Assembly (NCBI GenBank): GCA_050246115.1
Contig: JBFWWP010000002.1
Coordinates: 304,609-368,608, forward strand
Source: JBFWWP01 sp050246115
Lineage (GTDB): Bacteria; Planctomycetota; UBA8108; UBA1146; JAJFFE01
Length of the DNA: 64,000 bases
Direction of reading: 5' to 3'
Under the pieces are notes generated by a model. It was not told the DNA's origin, searched no databases, and worked only from the letters and a program-made list of their open reading frames with translations. Shown piece by piece: positions 1-9,601 of this stretch; the stretch's first letter is position 1; every line of letters begins with the position of its first letter. Made by a program: the position numbers and the translations under genes.

Positions 1-53
1 TCCTGCAAGCCGAAGAGGCGGCGGCCAAGCCCGCTGCACCCGGCGGTCATTGA
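1..53 (+). CDS. C-terminal end of an unidentified gene (partial)
   Basis: One frame is open from the left edge and stops at TGA 51-53. It gives an Ala/Pro-rich tail that reads LQAEEAAAKPAAPGGH. Such low-complexity tails are common at the ends of membrane subunits. The next gene is an oxidase subunit III, so this could be the end of another oxidase subunit, but that is inferred from position only. Too little is present to identify the product. Confidence 0.35.
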   Translation, partial: LQAEEAAAKPAAPGGH

Positions 54-292
54 TGGACCTCGGAGCGCGCTGCGCCCAAGCCGCGCGCTCTGGCCGGCTC
101 TCGTCCTGACGGGCGCTGAGTTCCCGGTTTTGGCGGGCGTTCTTTCCGGCCCGGGTTCGCGCCCCGTGTCCACGCTCCTGCGGCGAAGCCGCGATCGCTT
201 CACCTCCAAAACGCCGGCCTTCGGCTCGTGACGCAAGGCGCTCGTTGGCGGTGTCCGTGCTTGCGCTTGATTTGGAGGCTAGGACCAGGACC

Positions 293-928
293 ATGGTTGG
301 CATGGATACTCCCGCAAACGAAGGCATCCCGCCGACGAGCCAAGTTTGGCCGCCGGTCGAGAAGGGGCAATCCGTGCCGGGCGCGGGTCCGTTCGGAATG
401 GTCCTGTTCCTCGTTTCCCTGACCGTGTCGTTCTTGGCCGTTTTGGTCGCGTACGCCGTGTTTCGGGTGCGGGGGGGCTCGGAGTGGCTGCCCGCCGACA
501 AGACCGGCCTGCCGGACCTACTCTGGGTGAGTAACGGGCTCATCGTGGGCTGCAGCGGTGCCGCCCAGTGGGCGTTGATCGCGGTGCGCAACGATCGCCG
601 CACGCACCTGCTGGTCGCCCTCGTCTCCACGTTGTTGCTCGCCCTGGGGTTCACGGTCTGTCAGGGATTCGCTTGGCGTGAGATCGCCCGGGAGCAGCAC
701 CTCGAGGGCATGCGGATCTACTCCGTGACCTTCTACCTGCTGACTGGGCTCCACGCCCTGCACGTGATCGGCGGCTTTGGGCTCCAGGCGTGGGTGGTCG
801 TCCGTGCCAGTCTGAGGCACTACTGGAGCTTGTTTCACCCCGGCGTCCTGTATGCCGCCATGTACTGGCACTTCCTCGGTGCCGTGTGGTTCGTCTTGTT
901 CGCCGTGCTGTGGTCGGGGTCGCAGTAG
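293..928 (+). CDS. Cytochrome c oxidase subunit III family protein
   Basis: This is a 211-residue integral membrane protein with five predicted helices, at about residues 35-58, 77-98, 107-130, 145-171 and 182-206. That matches the short bacterial form of heme-copper oxidase subunit III, which stabilises the catalytic subunit of the terminal oxidase. Family-typical features are the GLHALHVIGG motif in the fourth helix and the MYWHFLGAVWFVLF segment in the last. I chose ATG 293 because AGGA at 281-284 lies 8 bases upstream. An in-frame TTG at 245 and an ATG at 302 are alternatives. The ctaB gene nearby supports a role in an aerobic oxidase. A NorE-like subunit of nitric oxide reductase is the main alternative. 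Confidence 0.8.
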   Translation: MVGMDTPANEGIPPTSQVWPPVEKGQSVPGAGPFGMVLFLVSLTVSFLAVLVAYAVFRVRGGSEWLPADKTGLPDLLWVSNGLIVGCSGAAQWALIAVRNDRRTHLLVALVSTLLLALGFTVCQGFAWREIAREQHLEGMRIYSVTFYLLTGLHALHVIGGFGLQAWVVVRASLRHYWSLFHPGVLYAAMYWHFLGAVWFVLFAVLWSGSQ

Positions 929-930
929 TG

Positions 931-981
931 CGGTGGTCCCCGAAGCCCGGTGGTTCCCGAAGCCCGGTGGTCCCCAACTGG
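931..981. repeat. 17-bp tandem repeat, three copies
   Basis: The unit CGGTGGTCCCCGAAGCC starts at 931, 948 and 965. The second copy differs by one base, and the third keeps the first eleven bases and then diverges. It lies in the spacer between the convergent oxidase subunit III and DUF3179 genes. No function is visible. Confidence 0.8.
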
Positions 982-1064
982 GATCAAACGCAACACTCCT
1001 GGGGGGGCCCGGGTGGCCACCGGAACCGCTGGTCCACCGGCTGCGCTGCGCGCGCCGACCTTCT

Positions 1065-2201
1065 TCAGCGCTGATCCGACCCTGAACTCGGCGCGGGTGC
1101 CGAAAAGTTGGCGCGCCACGCGAAACGGTACATCGAACGCGCGGATTGGATAGGCCGACTGGGGTCGAGCGAGTGGATCCAGTTGCAGACCCCGAGGCCG
1201 GCGTCCCCTTTTTGGTAGATCACAACGGGCACAGCGCCGACCTGGGTCGTCCAGCTCCCGCCGAGGTCGACGTGTTCGGCAATCTCGTTCGAGCCGAAGA
1301 CTGCGGTCGTGTCACCAATCGTGACCATCAGCATGAGTTCCTTGGCTTGGGCGGCCTCGGAGTCTGGCAGCATGGGCTCGTGGGGATACTTCACGCCCGG
1401 GCTCCTAGGGTAGTTGAGATAGGGATCGGATCGATACAGCTTCTTGTGTCGTAGGTCCCCACCCATGACGGTCGATTCGGGGTGATCGATGATCCAGTCC
1501 CGCCAGTACATGAGCTGACACGGCAGCGCGGTCAGCTCGGTTCCGCTCGCGGCTTCGGGTCCGGCGATGGCGCGCCCCTGCACCTGACTCCACAGACTCT
1601 CGACGGAGCGATTGCCCTGCAGGTCGTAGAGCACGTTGTTGGCGTTGTAGATGAGCCCGCTCATGCGTAGCTCGATGACCCTCCCCGGTAGTCGTCGATC
1701 GTAGACGGCGGCACTACCGCTGTGGGGGCAGTAGGTGACGGCGATGGGGACTCCGCCAAGTGTGTCGTTGGCTACCTCGTGCCAAGTGAGCACTCTCGTC
1801 GGGTAGGCGCGGGATTCGCCTCCCAAACTGACGCCGATCACCTTGTCTTCCGGGACCAAGTACTTGGTCCACTTGCTCTCGTTCAGCTGGGTGAGCTGTT
1901 CCTGCGTGACGATCGGTGGGTCCACCAGGGACTGCATGCCGTCGGGTTGACGTTGGTTGCCGATCAGCTTCACGGGGACCGTGGCGGTGCTGAGATCGAA
2001 GCCGTTACTGCGGGTTGGCGGCGGGGCAACATTGTCGCGCCAACTCCGGGCGTCACGGATCACGTAGAGACGCCAGACCACCAACGTCATGACGAGAGCC
2101 ATCGACAGGAGCAGCACCCAACCACCGCTCTTGAAATCGAGGCGAACGGGGCGCGGCGGATCGGGATCGGGTGCCCCCGCGGGGGCGGAATCGTCACTCA
2201 C
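1065..2201 (-). CDS. DUF3179 domain-containing protein, membrane-anchored
   Basis: This is a 378-residue protein with a short cytoplasmic N-terminus, one membrane helix at about residues 27-49 and a large domain outside the membrane. The core resembles DUF3179, with GVSLGGESRAYPTRVLTWHE followed by the block TYCPHSGSA and a typical VYDR strand. From memory most members read TYCPLC at this block, so the second cysteine is replaced here. The GTG start at 2201 is supported by GAGGAG 8 bases upstream. It lies 45 bp downstream of ctaB on the same strand and is probably cotranscribed with it. The function of the family is not known to me. Confidence 0.8.
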   Translation of the reverse strand: MSDDSAPAGAPDPDPPRPVRLDFKSGGWVLLLSMALVMTLVVWRLYVIRDARSWRDNVAPPPTRSNGFDLSTATVPVKLIGNQRQPDGMQSLVDPPIVTQEQLTQLNESKWTKYLVPEDKVIGVSLGGESRAYPTRVLTWHEVANDTLGGVPIAVTYCPHSGSAAVYDRRLPGRVIELRMSGLIYNANNVLYDLQGNRSVESLWSQVQGRAIAGPEAASGTELTALPCQLMYWRDWIIDHPESTVMGGDLRHKKLYRSDPYLNYPRSPGVKYPHEPMLPDSEAAQAKELMLMVTIGDTTAVFGSNEIAEHVDLGGSWTTQVGAVPVVIYQKGDAGLGVCNWIHSLDPSRPIQSARSMYRFAWRANFSAPAPSSGSDQR

Positions 2202-2246
2202 GAACTTTCTCCTCGTTCAGCACGGAACTAGTGCCTGGTTCAGGGG

Positions 2247-3191
2247 CTAGAACTGCGTTCCGTCCAGGATCATAAGAACCAGGACGCTGGGAAGGTAGAT
2301 CACGCTCGCAAGAAACAGCCGGCGCGCGGCGCGGAAGGACGGCTCCCGATGCAGGGCGAAGGCGGTCGCGATGAAGTACAGGCCGAGGGCGGTGGCGCCG
2401 ATCCAGTACACCCAACCGGTCAGACGCAGGAGCGGCGCAGCCCAACTAATGGGCAACAGAGCGAGCGCGTAGAGCAAGGCCATGCGTGAAGTGTGTTGGC
2501 CGGTTTCATCCACGACGGGGAGCATTTGGAAGCCCCCGCGGGCGTAGTCCTCGCGGTACATCCAGGCAATCGCGAGGAAGTGTGGAATCTGCCACACGAA
2601 GAGAAGGGTGAAGAGGAACCAGCCGCCGGGTTCGAGCGCATTCCGCGCGGCGGCCCAACCAATCAAGGGCGGTAGCGCTCCGGGTACCGCACCGACCAGG
2701 GTATTGAGGGTGAGACGCCGCTTCAGCGGCGTATAGATCAACGCGTAGATCAAGAGCGAGGCCGCCGCGAGGGCAGCGGCGAGCGCGTTGGATCCGAGCC
2801 AGATGATGGCGAGACCCAGGACGCTGAGTCCGAGACCCAGCTGCAACCCGCGGGCAGTGCTGAACTCCCCGGTCGCGAGCGGGCGCAACCGGGTTCGATT
2901 CATCAGGCGGTCTTGACCTCGTTCGATGATCTGGTTGAAGACGCTGGCCCCCGCCGCGGTCAAGGTCGTGCCGACGGCGGAGGTGACGAGCGCCAGCAAC
3001 CCGCTCAGTTCGAAGAGCGTCGAGCGCTCGTACAGCAGATCTCCGAGTAGATACCCGGCGCCGGTAGTGAAGACCACGAGGCCGGTCAGCCCCGGCTTGA
3101 GTAGGCGCGAGAGCTGCAGTGCCAGGGGGCTGCTCGGACCCCGCGCTGGCGTCGGCCCGTTCGACGAGGCTCCCGACTGGGCTGCGATCAT
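2247..3191 (-). CDS. ctaB: Protoheme IX farnesyltransferase (heme O synthase)
   Basis: A 314-residue UbiA-family polytopic membrane protein. It transfers a farnesyl group to heme b to make heme O for the terminal oxidase. The first prenyl-diphosphate motif reads NQIIERGQD (NxxxExxxD, with Glu in place of the first Asp, a variant I recall in other CtaB proteins) followed by RTRLRPL. The second motif region reads YREDYARGGFQMLPVVD, which is characteristic of CtaB. I used ATG 3191 rather than the longer open frame to 3518 because AGGA lies 8 bases upstream and the extra sequence is not membrane-like. It is transcribed away from the Rrf2 regulator and ahead of the DUF3179 gene. Confidence 0.9.
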   Translation of the reverse strand: MIAAQSGASSNGPTPARGPSSPLALQLSRLLKPGLTGLVVFTTGAGYLLGDLLYERSTLFELSGLLALVTSAVGTTLTAAGASVFNQIIERGQDRLMNRTRLRPLATGEFSTARGLQLGLGLSVLGLAIIWLGSNALAAALAAASLLIYALIYTPLKRRLTLNTLVGAVPGALPPLIGWAAARNALEPGGWFLFTLLFVWQIPHFLAIAWMYREDYARGGFQMLPVVDETGQHTSRMALLYALALLPISWAAPLLRLTGWVYWIGATALGLYFIATAFALHREPSFRAARRLFLASVIYLPSVLVLMILDGTQF

Positions 3192-3504
3192 GGGCGGTTT
3201 CCTGTCGGCGACGTGACGCCCGGGGGCGCAAGGGATCGTCGAGTCATGGTTCGTCGAGTCATGGCGCTGGAACCTACCTGGTGGCGGGAGCGAAAGCGAT
3301 CCCGCCGAGCCCGGGAAGGCGAGCGGCGCGCGGGGCCGCCCCGGGGTCGCCGAGGATTCTGCCTTCACCCGGATTCCGACCTTGCCAACCCGGCCGCGTC
3401 GGCCTACGATCCGAACTAGTACCAACTTGGTCCTTGTTCGGGGCCCGAGCGTGCTTCGCGCCGGGCGCCCCGGCGGGAAGAAACCGGAAACCAGGCGATC
3501 CCTC
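3192..3504. promoter_or_regulatory. Divergent spacer between ctaB and the Rrf2/suf operon, with a 15-bp tandem duplication
   Basis: This 313-bp stretch must hold the promoters for both directions. I see no convincing -35/-10 pair. A 15-bp unit TCGTCGAGTCATGG(T/C) occurs twice in tandem at 3236-3250 and 3251-3265, shortly upstream of ctaB. Nothing else stands out. Confidence 0.5.
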
Positions 3505-3951
3505 GTGCTTCGAGTCACCCGACAAACCGACTATGCGGTGCTCCTGCTCACGCAGTTCGCGATCGAGGAACGGGTGTTCAGCGCCCGGGACCTCGCCGCC
3601 CGAACCGGGCTCTCCACCGCGATGGTGAGCAAGGTGCTCAAGCTCCTACTGCAGAAGGGGCTGCTCACTTCCCAGGTGGGAGCCAAGGGCGGGTACGCCC
3701 TGGCGCGCAGCGCCGAGGGCATCAGCATGGCGGACGTCGTTGCGGCGCTCGAAGGACCGGTGGCCGTCACCGCGTGCAGCGACCGCCGGACCGACCCGTG
3801 CGAGCACGAGCACTGGTGTCCGTGTCGACCTCATTGGCGACACATCAACGACGCGATTCGGGCCGCACTCGAGTCGGTCAGTTTGGCCACGATCGCGCGA
3901 CCGCTGGCCGCTCGGAAGCGGGAGAACGATCCGGTCGGCGCGCTGGGCTGA
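3505..3951 (+). CDS. Rrf2 family transcriptional regulator, probable Suf operon regulator
   Basis: A 148-residue winged-helix protein of the Rrf2/IscR family. The N-terminus reads VTRQTDYAVLLLTQFA, followed by the recognition-helix region (ARTGLSTAMVSKVLKLL) and the wing GAKGGYALAR. The C-terminal half has four cysteines spaced like an iron-sulfur ligand set (ACSDRRTDPCEHEHWCPC). This suggests that an Fe-S cluster is sensed. I chose GTG 3505 because family members begin just before this helix. The gene is 203 bp upstream of sufB on the same strand, so control of Fe-S assembly is the natural reading. The sensing role is inferred. Confidence 0.85.
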   Translation: MLRVTRQTDYAVLLLTQFAIEERVFSARDLAARTGLSTAMVSKVLKLLLQKGLLTSQVGAKGGYALARSAEGISMADVVAALEGPVAVTACSDRRTDPCEHEHWCPCRPHWRHINDAIRAALESVSLATIARPLAARKRENDPVGALG

Positions 3952-4154
3952 GCCCGTCCCGGGCTCGCTCTCACCGCCAGCGGGGGGTGGGACGACGACC
4001 GGGTTTGGTGCCGATCCGAGTCGCTTGCGGTGCGGCGCTGTTGGCGAGTTTGAGATCCCGGCCCTTTGGAAACCGGGCTGAGTGAAGCAAGAGCTGCCCA
4101 GATCGTTTTGGACGCCCACGAGGGCCGGGGACGATCCCCTTCAAGGAAGAGCCG

Positions 4155-5600
4155 ATGCCAGAGACCTCGGATGAGATTCGCGACCTCGCGACCCGCGACT
4201 ACAAGTACGGGTTCGTGTCCAACATCGACGCGGACGAACTGCCGCCGGGACTCAGTGAGGAGATCGTGCGCGCGATTTCGGCCAAGAAGGCCGAGCCCGA
4301 GTGGCTCCTCGACTGGAGACTCCAGGCCTTCCGGCACTGGACGAAAATGACCGAGCCCACCTGGGCGCACATCGGTTATCCACCGGTCGATTACCAGAAG
4401 ATGGTCTACTACTCCGCGCCGAAACCCAAGAAACAGCTGTCGAGTCTCGACGAGGTCGACCCGGCTGTCCGGGAGACGTTCGACAAGCTCGGCATCCCCC
4501 TCGAGGAGCAGAAGATCCTCAGCGGCGTCGCGGTCGATGCGGTCCTCGACAGCGTCTCGGTCGCGACGACGTTCAAGGGCAAGTTGGCGGAGTTGGGCAT
4601 CATTTTCTGCTCCTTCTCCGAAGCCGTACGGGAACACCCCGAACTCGTTCAGCAGTACCTGGGCAGCGTCGTGCCCTACACCGACAATTTCTTCGCGACG
4701 CTCAACTCCGCGGTCTTCAGCGATGGGTCGTTCGTGTTCATTCCCAAAGGGGTGCGCTGCCCCATGGAACTGTCGACCTACTTCCGGATCAACGCCGCGA
4801 ACACCGGGCAGTTCGAGCGCACCCTGATCGTCGCGGAGGACGGGGCCTACGTCAGCTATCTCGAGGGTTGCACGGCGCCGATGCGCGACGAGAACCAGCT
4901 GCATGCCGCGGTCGTCGAGTTGGTGGCGCTGGATCGGGCGACGATCAAGTACTCCACGGTGCAGAACTGGTATCCAGGCGACGCCGATGGCAAGGGCGGG
5001 ATCTACAACTTCGTGACCAAACGCGGCGCGTGCCGAGGCGTCCATTCGAAGATCTCGTGGACCCAGGTCGAGACTGGCTCGGCGATCACCTGGAAGTATC
5101 CGTCATGCATCCTGCAGGGCGACCACTCGGTGGGTGAGTTCTACTCGGTGGCGGTCACGAACCACCACCAGCAGGCCGACACCGGTACCAAGATGATCCA
5201 CATCGGGAAGAACACTCGCAGTACCATCGTCTCGAAGGGCATCTCCGCAGGCAAGGGCCAGAACACCTATCGCGGCTTGGTGCGCATGCAGCGCGGCGCG
5301 CACAACGCGCGCAACCACTCGCAGTGCGACTCGCTCTTGATCGGTAGTCGCAGCGGTGCCCACACCTTCCCGTACATCGAGATCAAGAATCCGACGGCAG
5401 TGGTCGAGCACGAAGCCTCCACTTCGAAGATCGGCGAAGACCAGATCTTCTACTGTAACCAGCGCGGCATCAGCACCGAGGACGCCGTGGGCATGATCGT
5501 CAACGGCTTCTGCAAGGAAGTTTTTCGCGAGCTCCCCATGGAGTTCGCCGTGGAGGCGCAGAAGCTGCTCGGCGTCACCTTGGAGGGCAGCGTCGGGTGA
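4155..5600 (+). CDS. sufB: Fe-S cluster assembly protein SufB
   Basis: A 481-residue SufB, the scaffold subunit of the cytosolic SufBCD complex on which Fe-S clusters are built. The length is normal. The N-terminus reads [20 protein letters not shown], and the beta-helix core contains [20 protein letters not shown] and [11 protein letters not shown], which are strongly conserved in SufB. The C-terminal part holds [20 protein letters not shown], the region that contacts SufD. A good ribosome site (AAGGAAG) precedes ATG 4155. It is the first enzyme gene of a compact operon running to 9961. Confidence 0.97.
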   Translation: MPETSDEIRDLATRDYKYGFVSNIDADELPPGLSEEIVRAISAKKAEPEWLLDWRLQAFRHWTKMTEPTWAHIGYPPVDYQKMVYYSAPKPKKQLSSLDEVDPAVRETFDKLGIPLEEQKILSGVAVDAVLDSVSVATTFKGKLAELGIIFCSFSEAVREHPELVQQYLGSVVPYTDNFFATLNSAVFSDGSFVFIPKGVRCPMELSTYFRINAANTGQFERTLIVAEDGAYVSYLEGCTAPMRDENQLHAAVVELVALDRATIKYSTVQNWYPGDADGKGGIYNFVTKRGACRGVHSKISWTQVETGSAITWKYPSCILQGDHSVGEFYSVAVTNHHQQADTGTKMIHIGKNTRSTIVSKGISAGKGQNTYRGLVRMQRGAHNARNHSQCDSLLIGSRSGAHTFPYIEIKNPTAVVEHEASTSKIGEDQIFYCNQRGISTEDAVGMIVNGFCKEVFRELPMEFAVEAQKLLGVTLEGSVG

Positions 5601-5698
5601 TCCTAACCCGGGCGAGTGCCGCGCAATCGAATCGATCCGAGAACGAGTCGTTTCGCCGACCGAGTTCTCGGAGTTGCCACGAAGGAACGAATCGCAAC

Positions 5699-6472
5699 AT
5701 GCTCGAGATCAGAGGGCTCCACGCGCGCGTGGAGGAGAAGGAGATCCTGAAAGGGTTGGATCTCACGGTTCGCGCCGGCGAAGTGCACGCCATCATGGGG
5801 CCCAACGGCTCCGGGAAGAGTACGCTTGCCAGCGTCATCGCGGGTCGCGAGGACTTCGAAGTGACGGCAGGGAGCGTGACCTTCGACGGCATCGATCTGT
5901 TGGCGCTGGGCCCGGACGAGCGCGCGTGCAAGGGCGTGTTCCTGGCGTTCCAGTATCCCGTGGAGATCCCCGGTGTGAGCACCGTCAACTTCCTCAAGGC
6001 GGCGGTGAACGCTCAGCGTAAGAGCCGCGGCGAGACGCCTCTCGATGCCGTGGATTTCTTGCGCCGAGTACGCAAGCAACTGGCCTTGGTGCGGATGGAC
6101 GAGAGCTTCTTGTCGCGCTCGGTCAACGATGGCTTTTCGGGCGGGGAGAAGAAGCGCAACGAGGTCTTTCAGATGGCGGTCCTCGATCCGCGTCTCGCGG
6201 TACTCGATGAGACCGACTCGGGGCTCGACATCGACGCTCTCCGGGTCGTGGCCGACGGCGTCAACGCGCTGCGGTCGCCGGATCGAGCGATGGTGCTCGT
6301 GACCCACTATCAGCGCCTGCTCGACTACATCGTGCCGGACCAAGTGCACGTGTTGAGCGGCGGCCGTATCGTCCGTTCGGGTGGCAAGGAGCTCGCGCTC
6401 GAACTCGAAACCCGAGGCTACGGCTGGATCGACAACGGTAGCCCAGCGGCCGCTGCGGGCACGGCGAGGTAG
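5699..6472 (+). CDS. sufC: Fe-S cluster assembly ATPase SufC
   Basis: A 257-residue ABC-type ATPase that drives the SufBCD complex. Walker A is GPNGSGKST (about residues 33-41), the signature is FSGGEKKRNE and Walker B ends in LDETDSGLD. These are the SufC-specific forms of the ABC motifs. I chose ATG 5699 over the upstream in-frame start because GAAGGAACG lies just before it and MLEIRGLHARV matches the usual N-terminus. It lies between sufB and sufD, with only 4 bp between its stop and sufD. Confidence 0.97.
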   Translation: MLEIRGLHARVEEKEILKGLDLTVRAGEVHAIMGPNGSGKSTLASVIAGREDFEVTAGSVTFDGIDLLALGPDERACKGVFLAFQYPVEIPGVSTVNFLKAAVNAQRKSRGETPLDAVDFLRRVRKQLALVRMDESFLSRSVNDGFSGGEKKRNEVFQMAVLDPRLAVLDETDSGLDIDALRVVADGVNALRSPDRAMVLVTHYQRLLDYIVPDQVHVLSGGRIVRSGGKELALELETRGYGWIDNGSPAAAAGTAR

Positions 6473-6476
6473 TCGC

Positions 6477-7808
6477 ATGGTGACTTCGCGCGTCGACACC
6501 CCCGCCGAGCGGTTCTTGAACTCCTTCGCGCTCCAAGCGGCCGATCGAGATCCCGGTGCTGGTTGGCTGGAGGCCTTGCGCCGGCAGGCCGCTGGCCGGG
6601 CCCGCGAACTCGGTTTTCCGCAGCGCCGTAGCGAAGACTGGAGGTACTCGCACCCGAGCGTATCGCGCGTGCTCGCGCTCGATCTACAGCCGGCGACGCC
6701 GAGCCCTTCGGTTCCTCGCTGTATCGAAGAACTGTCCATTCGCGGTCTCTCCGGCCCGCGCCTGGTCTTCGTCAATGGTCGGCTCGCCGACGCCGGTCGG
6801 CCCGCGCCGTGGCCGCAAGGGGTTCAGGTCGGGAGTCTGGCCCGGGCCCTGACGGAGGATCCGGAGGGCGTCCGCGCGCACTTCGGACGAGCCGCGCCGT
6901 CGACCGAGCACGCCTTTGGTCACTTGAACACCGCGCTGTTTCGCGACGGTGCGTTCGTGCGAATCCCCAAGGGGGTCCGACTCGAGTCACCCGTGGAGTT
7001 GATTTTCATCACCCAGTCCGCGGGACGGGCCGAGGCCTCCCACGTGCGGAACCTGATCGTCGTCGAGCCGGGGGCCGAGGCCACCGTGCTCGAAGTTCAT
7101 GGCAGTGCCGATCGGGTCGGAACCTACTTCTCCAACGTCGTGACCGAGGCGAGCGTCGCGGACCAAGCGAAGCTGACCCACGTCCGTTTGCACCAGGAGT
7201 CGGCTGCGACCTTCCACGTCGCCGGCTTGCGCGCGCGTCAGGCCAAAGAGAGTCGTTTCGAGAGTCACTTCGTGGCCTTGGGCGGAGCGTTCGTGCGCAA
7301 CGAGATCGAACTGCGCATCGAAGGCGAGCAGGCCCAGGGAAGCCTGTCCGGAGTGTTCGTCGTGGACGGGGAGCGGCAGGTCGACAACAGTACCGTGATT
7401 CACCACTTGGTTCCCCACGGCACGAGTCATGAAGTCTACAAGGGGGTGCTTGCTGGGGCCTCACAGGGCACCTTCAAGGGCAAGATCTTCGTGCACTTGG
7501 ACGCGCAGAAGACCGACGCGAAGCAATCGAGCGCCGGCCTGCTGCTCTCGGACGACGCCATCATGAACACCCAACCGAACCTGGAGATCTACGCCGACGA
7601 CGTGCGTTGCACCCACGGCGCGACGGTCGGCCAGTTGCGAGATGATGCGCTGTTCTACCTGCGGTCGCGGGGAATCGATCGGAACTCGGCGCGTCGACTG
7701 CTCACCCTGGCCTTCGTCGGGGATGTCCTCCGCGGGCTCGAGAACGACGTGATTCGCGACGCTATCGAGGAGCGCTCGACGCAAGCGCTGGACCGGATCC
7801 TGCAATGA
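6477..7808 (+). CDS. sufD: Fe-S cluster assembly protein SufD
   Basis: A 443-residue SufD, partner of SufB in the SufBCD scaffold. The SufB/D beta-helix domain occupies the C-terminal two thirds and includes FVRIPKGVRLESPVELIF, VDNSTVIHHLVPHG and KTDAKQSSAGLLLSDDA. The last block is typical of SufD (Q/D-rich, with NTQPNLEIYADDV after it). ATG 6477 follows GAGG with good spacing. Its TGA overlaps the sufS start (ATGA), which implies translational coupling. Confidence 0.95.
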   Translation: MVTSRVDTPAERFLNSFALQAADRDPGAGWLEALRRQAAGRARELGFPQRRSEDWRYSHPSVSRVLALDLQPATPSPSVPRCIEELSIRGLSGPRLVFVNGRLADAGRPAPWPQGVQVGSLARALTEDPEGVRAHFGRAAPSTEHAFGHLNTALFRDGAFVRIPKGVRLESPVELIFITQSAGRAEASHVRNLIVVEPGAEATVLEVHGSADRVGTYFSNVVTEASVADQAKLTHVRLHQESAATFHVAGLRARQAKESRFESHFVALGGAFVRNEIELRIEGEQAQGSLSGVFVVDGERQVDNSTVIHHLVPHGTSHEVYKGVLAGASQGTFKGKIFVHLDAQKTDAKQSSAGLLLSDDAIMNTQPNLEIYADDVRCTHGATVGQLRDDALFYLRSRGIDRNSARRLLTLAFVGDVLRGLENDVIRDAIEERSTQALDRILQ

Positions 7809-9073
7809 CCCTGCAGCCGGTGATGGCGCCGAGGACGAAAGAGAGCGCGATGCGACGGTTCGTGGTCGACGAAGTCCGGCAGGACTTTCCGATCCTCGCG
7901 GAGACCGCTCGGGGGAAGCCGCTGGTGTACCTCGACAACGCGGCGTCGTCCCAGAAGCCGCGGGCGATGCTCGAGGCCTTGGACGCCTACTACCGGCACG
8001 CCAACGCGAACGTACACCGAGGGGTGCACGATCTGAGTGAGCGCGCGACCGCCATCTATGAACGGGCACGCGAAGGAGTTCAGCGCTTCTTGGGTGCGCG
8101 CAGCAGCCACGAGATCGTCTTCGTGCGCGGGACGACCGAGGCCATCAACCTGGTCGCTTCGAGCTATGCCGCTCCGCGGCTGGGCGTGGACGACGAAGTC
8201 CTGATCTCGGCCATCGAGCATCACTCGAACATCGTCCCATGGCAGATGGCGTGCAAGAAGCGGGGAGCGAGACTTCGGGTGATCCCGATGAATCACGCCG
8301 GCGAGCTGGTCCTCGATGATCTGGAGTCGTTGCTCACCCCGCGCACGCGGTTGGTCGCGGTGACTCATATGTCGAACGCGCTCGGCACCTTGCCGCCGGT
8401 CCGCGAGATCGTGCGCCGCGCCCACCAGCGAGGGATCCCGGTGCTGCTCGACGGAGCCCAGGCGGCGCCGCACGTCGCCATCGATGTGCAAGAGCTCGAT
8501 TGTGACTTCTACGTGTTCTCGGGACACAAGGCTTATGCGCCGATGGGAATCGGCGCGCTGTACGCCAAGCGCGAGCATCTGGAGGCGATGGAGCCGTACC
8601 AAGGCGGCGGCGAGATGATTCGCACGGTTTCGTTCGCGGAGTCGAGTTACAACGACGTTCCCTGGCGCTTCGAGGCAGGCACGCCGAACGTCGAAGGGGC
8701 GGCGGGCTTGCTGGCGTCCCTCGAGTACCTGCGGTCGTTCGATCCCGCACAGATCGCGGCCCACGAGGACGACCTGCTGCGCTACGCGACGGCGGCCATC
8801 GGCGCCGTCGATGGCGTGACGCTGGTGGGCACTGCGCGCGAGAAGGCGGGCATCGTGGGCTTCACCTTTGCCGGCGTCCATCCGCACGACGTCGGCACCA
8901 TCCTCGATTGCGACGGGATCGCCGTCCGTGCCGGCCACCACTGCGCTCAGCCCGTGATGGCGTACTATGGCGTCGACGCAACGGTGCGCGTTTCGCTGGC
9001 GCTCTACAACACCCGGGACGAGATCGATGCCGTGGTGCGCGCACTGGAGAAGGTGAAGGAGATCTTCGGCTGA
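7805..9073 (+). CDS. sufS: Cysteine desulfurase SufS
   Basis: A 422-residue PLP-dependent class-II cysteine desulfurase. It takes sulfur from L-cysteine for Fe-S assembly. Visible features are VYLDNAASSQKP near the N-terminus, the HHSNIVPWQ segment, the PLP lysine in SGHKAYAPMG and the catalytic cysteine in RAGHHCAQP. The ATG at 7805 overlaps the sufD stop by 4 bp. An internal ATG at 7850 (MRRFVVDEV) is an alternative start. The next gene, sufU, begins inside the stop codon and is the expected sulfur acceptor. Confidence 0.96.
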   Translation: MTLQPVMAPRTKESAMRRFVVDEVRQDFPILAETARGKPLVYLDNAASSQKPRAMLEALDAYYRHANANVHRGVHDLSERATAIYERAREGVQRFLGARSSHEIVFVRGTTEAINLVASSYAAPRLGVDDEVLISAIEHHSNIVPWQMACKKRGARLRVIPMNHAGELVLDDLESLLTPRTRLVAVTHMSNALGTLPPVREIVRRAHQRGIPVLLDGAQAAPHVAIDVQELDCDFYVFSGHKAYAPMGIGALYAKREHLEAMEPYQGGGEMIRTVSFAESSYNDVPWRFEAGTPNVEGAAGLLASLEYLRSFDPAQIAAHEDDLLRYATAAIGAVDGVTLVGTAREKAGIVGFTFAGVHPHDVGTILDCDGIAVRAGHHCAQPVMAYYGVDATVRVSLALYNTRDEIDAVVRALEKVKEIFG

Positions 9074-9525
9074 TGGATCTGAAGGATCTGTATCAAGAGG
9101 TCATCCTCGACCACAACCGGAACCCCCGTAACTACGGACCCCTTGCCGACGCGAACCAACGGGCGGAGGGCTTCAACCCGCTCTGCGGCGACCGGGTGAC
9201 CATCGAAATCAAACTGGACCCCGCTGGCTGCGTCGAGTGTGTTCATTTCGCCGGACGCGGTTGTGCGATCTCCACCGCCTCCGCGTCCATGCTCACGGAA
9301 TCGCTCGAGGGGAAGTCTCGAGCCGAAGCGCTGGCCTTGATCGAGCGCTTCCAGGAGTTCGTGAAGGAGGGCGGTGCCTGCGCGCACGACGCCGACGATC
9401 TGGGCAAGCTCGCGGTGTTCGCTGGCGTCGGCGAGTTCCCCACGCGGGTCAAGTGCGCGATGTTGGCGTGGCATGCGGCGAAGGCCGCACTCGCCGGTGA
9501 AGCCTCGAGCGTTTCGACCGAATAG
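9073..9525 (+). CDS. sufU: SufU-type sulfur acceptor / Fe-S assembly protein
   Basis: A 150-residue NifU-N/IscU-like protein of the SufU branch. It contains LYQEVILDHNRNPRN at the N-terminus, the conserved NPLCGD, a second cysteine in GRGCAIS followed by the SufU-type insertion (SASMLTESLEGKSRAEAL), and a third in RVKCAMLAW. In the known systems such proteins bind zinc and take persulfide sulfur from SufS. The start overlaps the sufS stop by 1 bp (TGATG). No sufA or sufE gene is seen here, so SufU is the likely partner of SufS. Confidence 0.93.
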   Translation: MDLKDLYQEVILDHNRNPRNYGPLADANQRAEGFNPLCGDRVTIEIKLDPAGCVECVHFAGRGCAISTASASMLTESLEGKSRAEALALIERFQEFVKEGGACAHDADDLGKLAVFAGVGEFPTRVKCAMLAWHAAKAALAGEASSVSTE

Positions 9526-9601
9526 CGCAGTCTGGCAACGACGCCAAGGCCGCGGTGCGCGGTGCGTGCGTTCGCGAAGGCAAGAAGTGAGAGCTCATGC
9601 C

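Noticed and set aside
3831..5045. 404-residue frame antisense to sufB
   Set aside because: Mirror frame of a certain gene with no recognisable domain.
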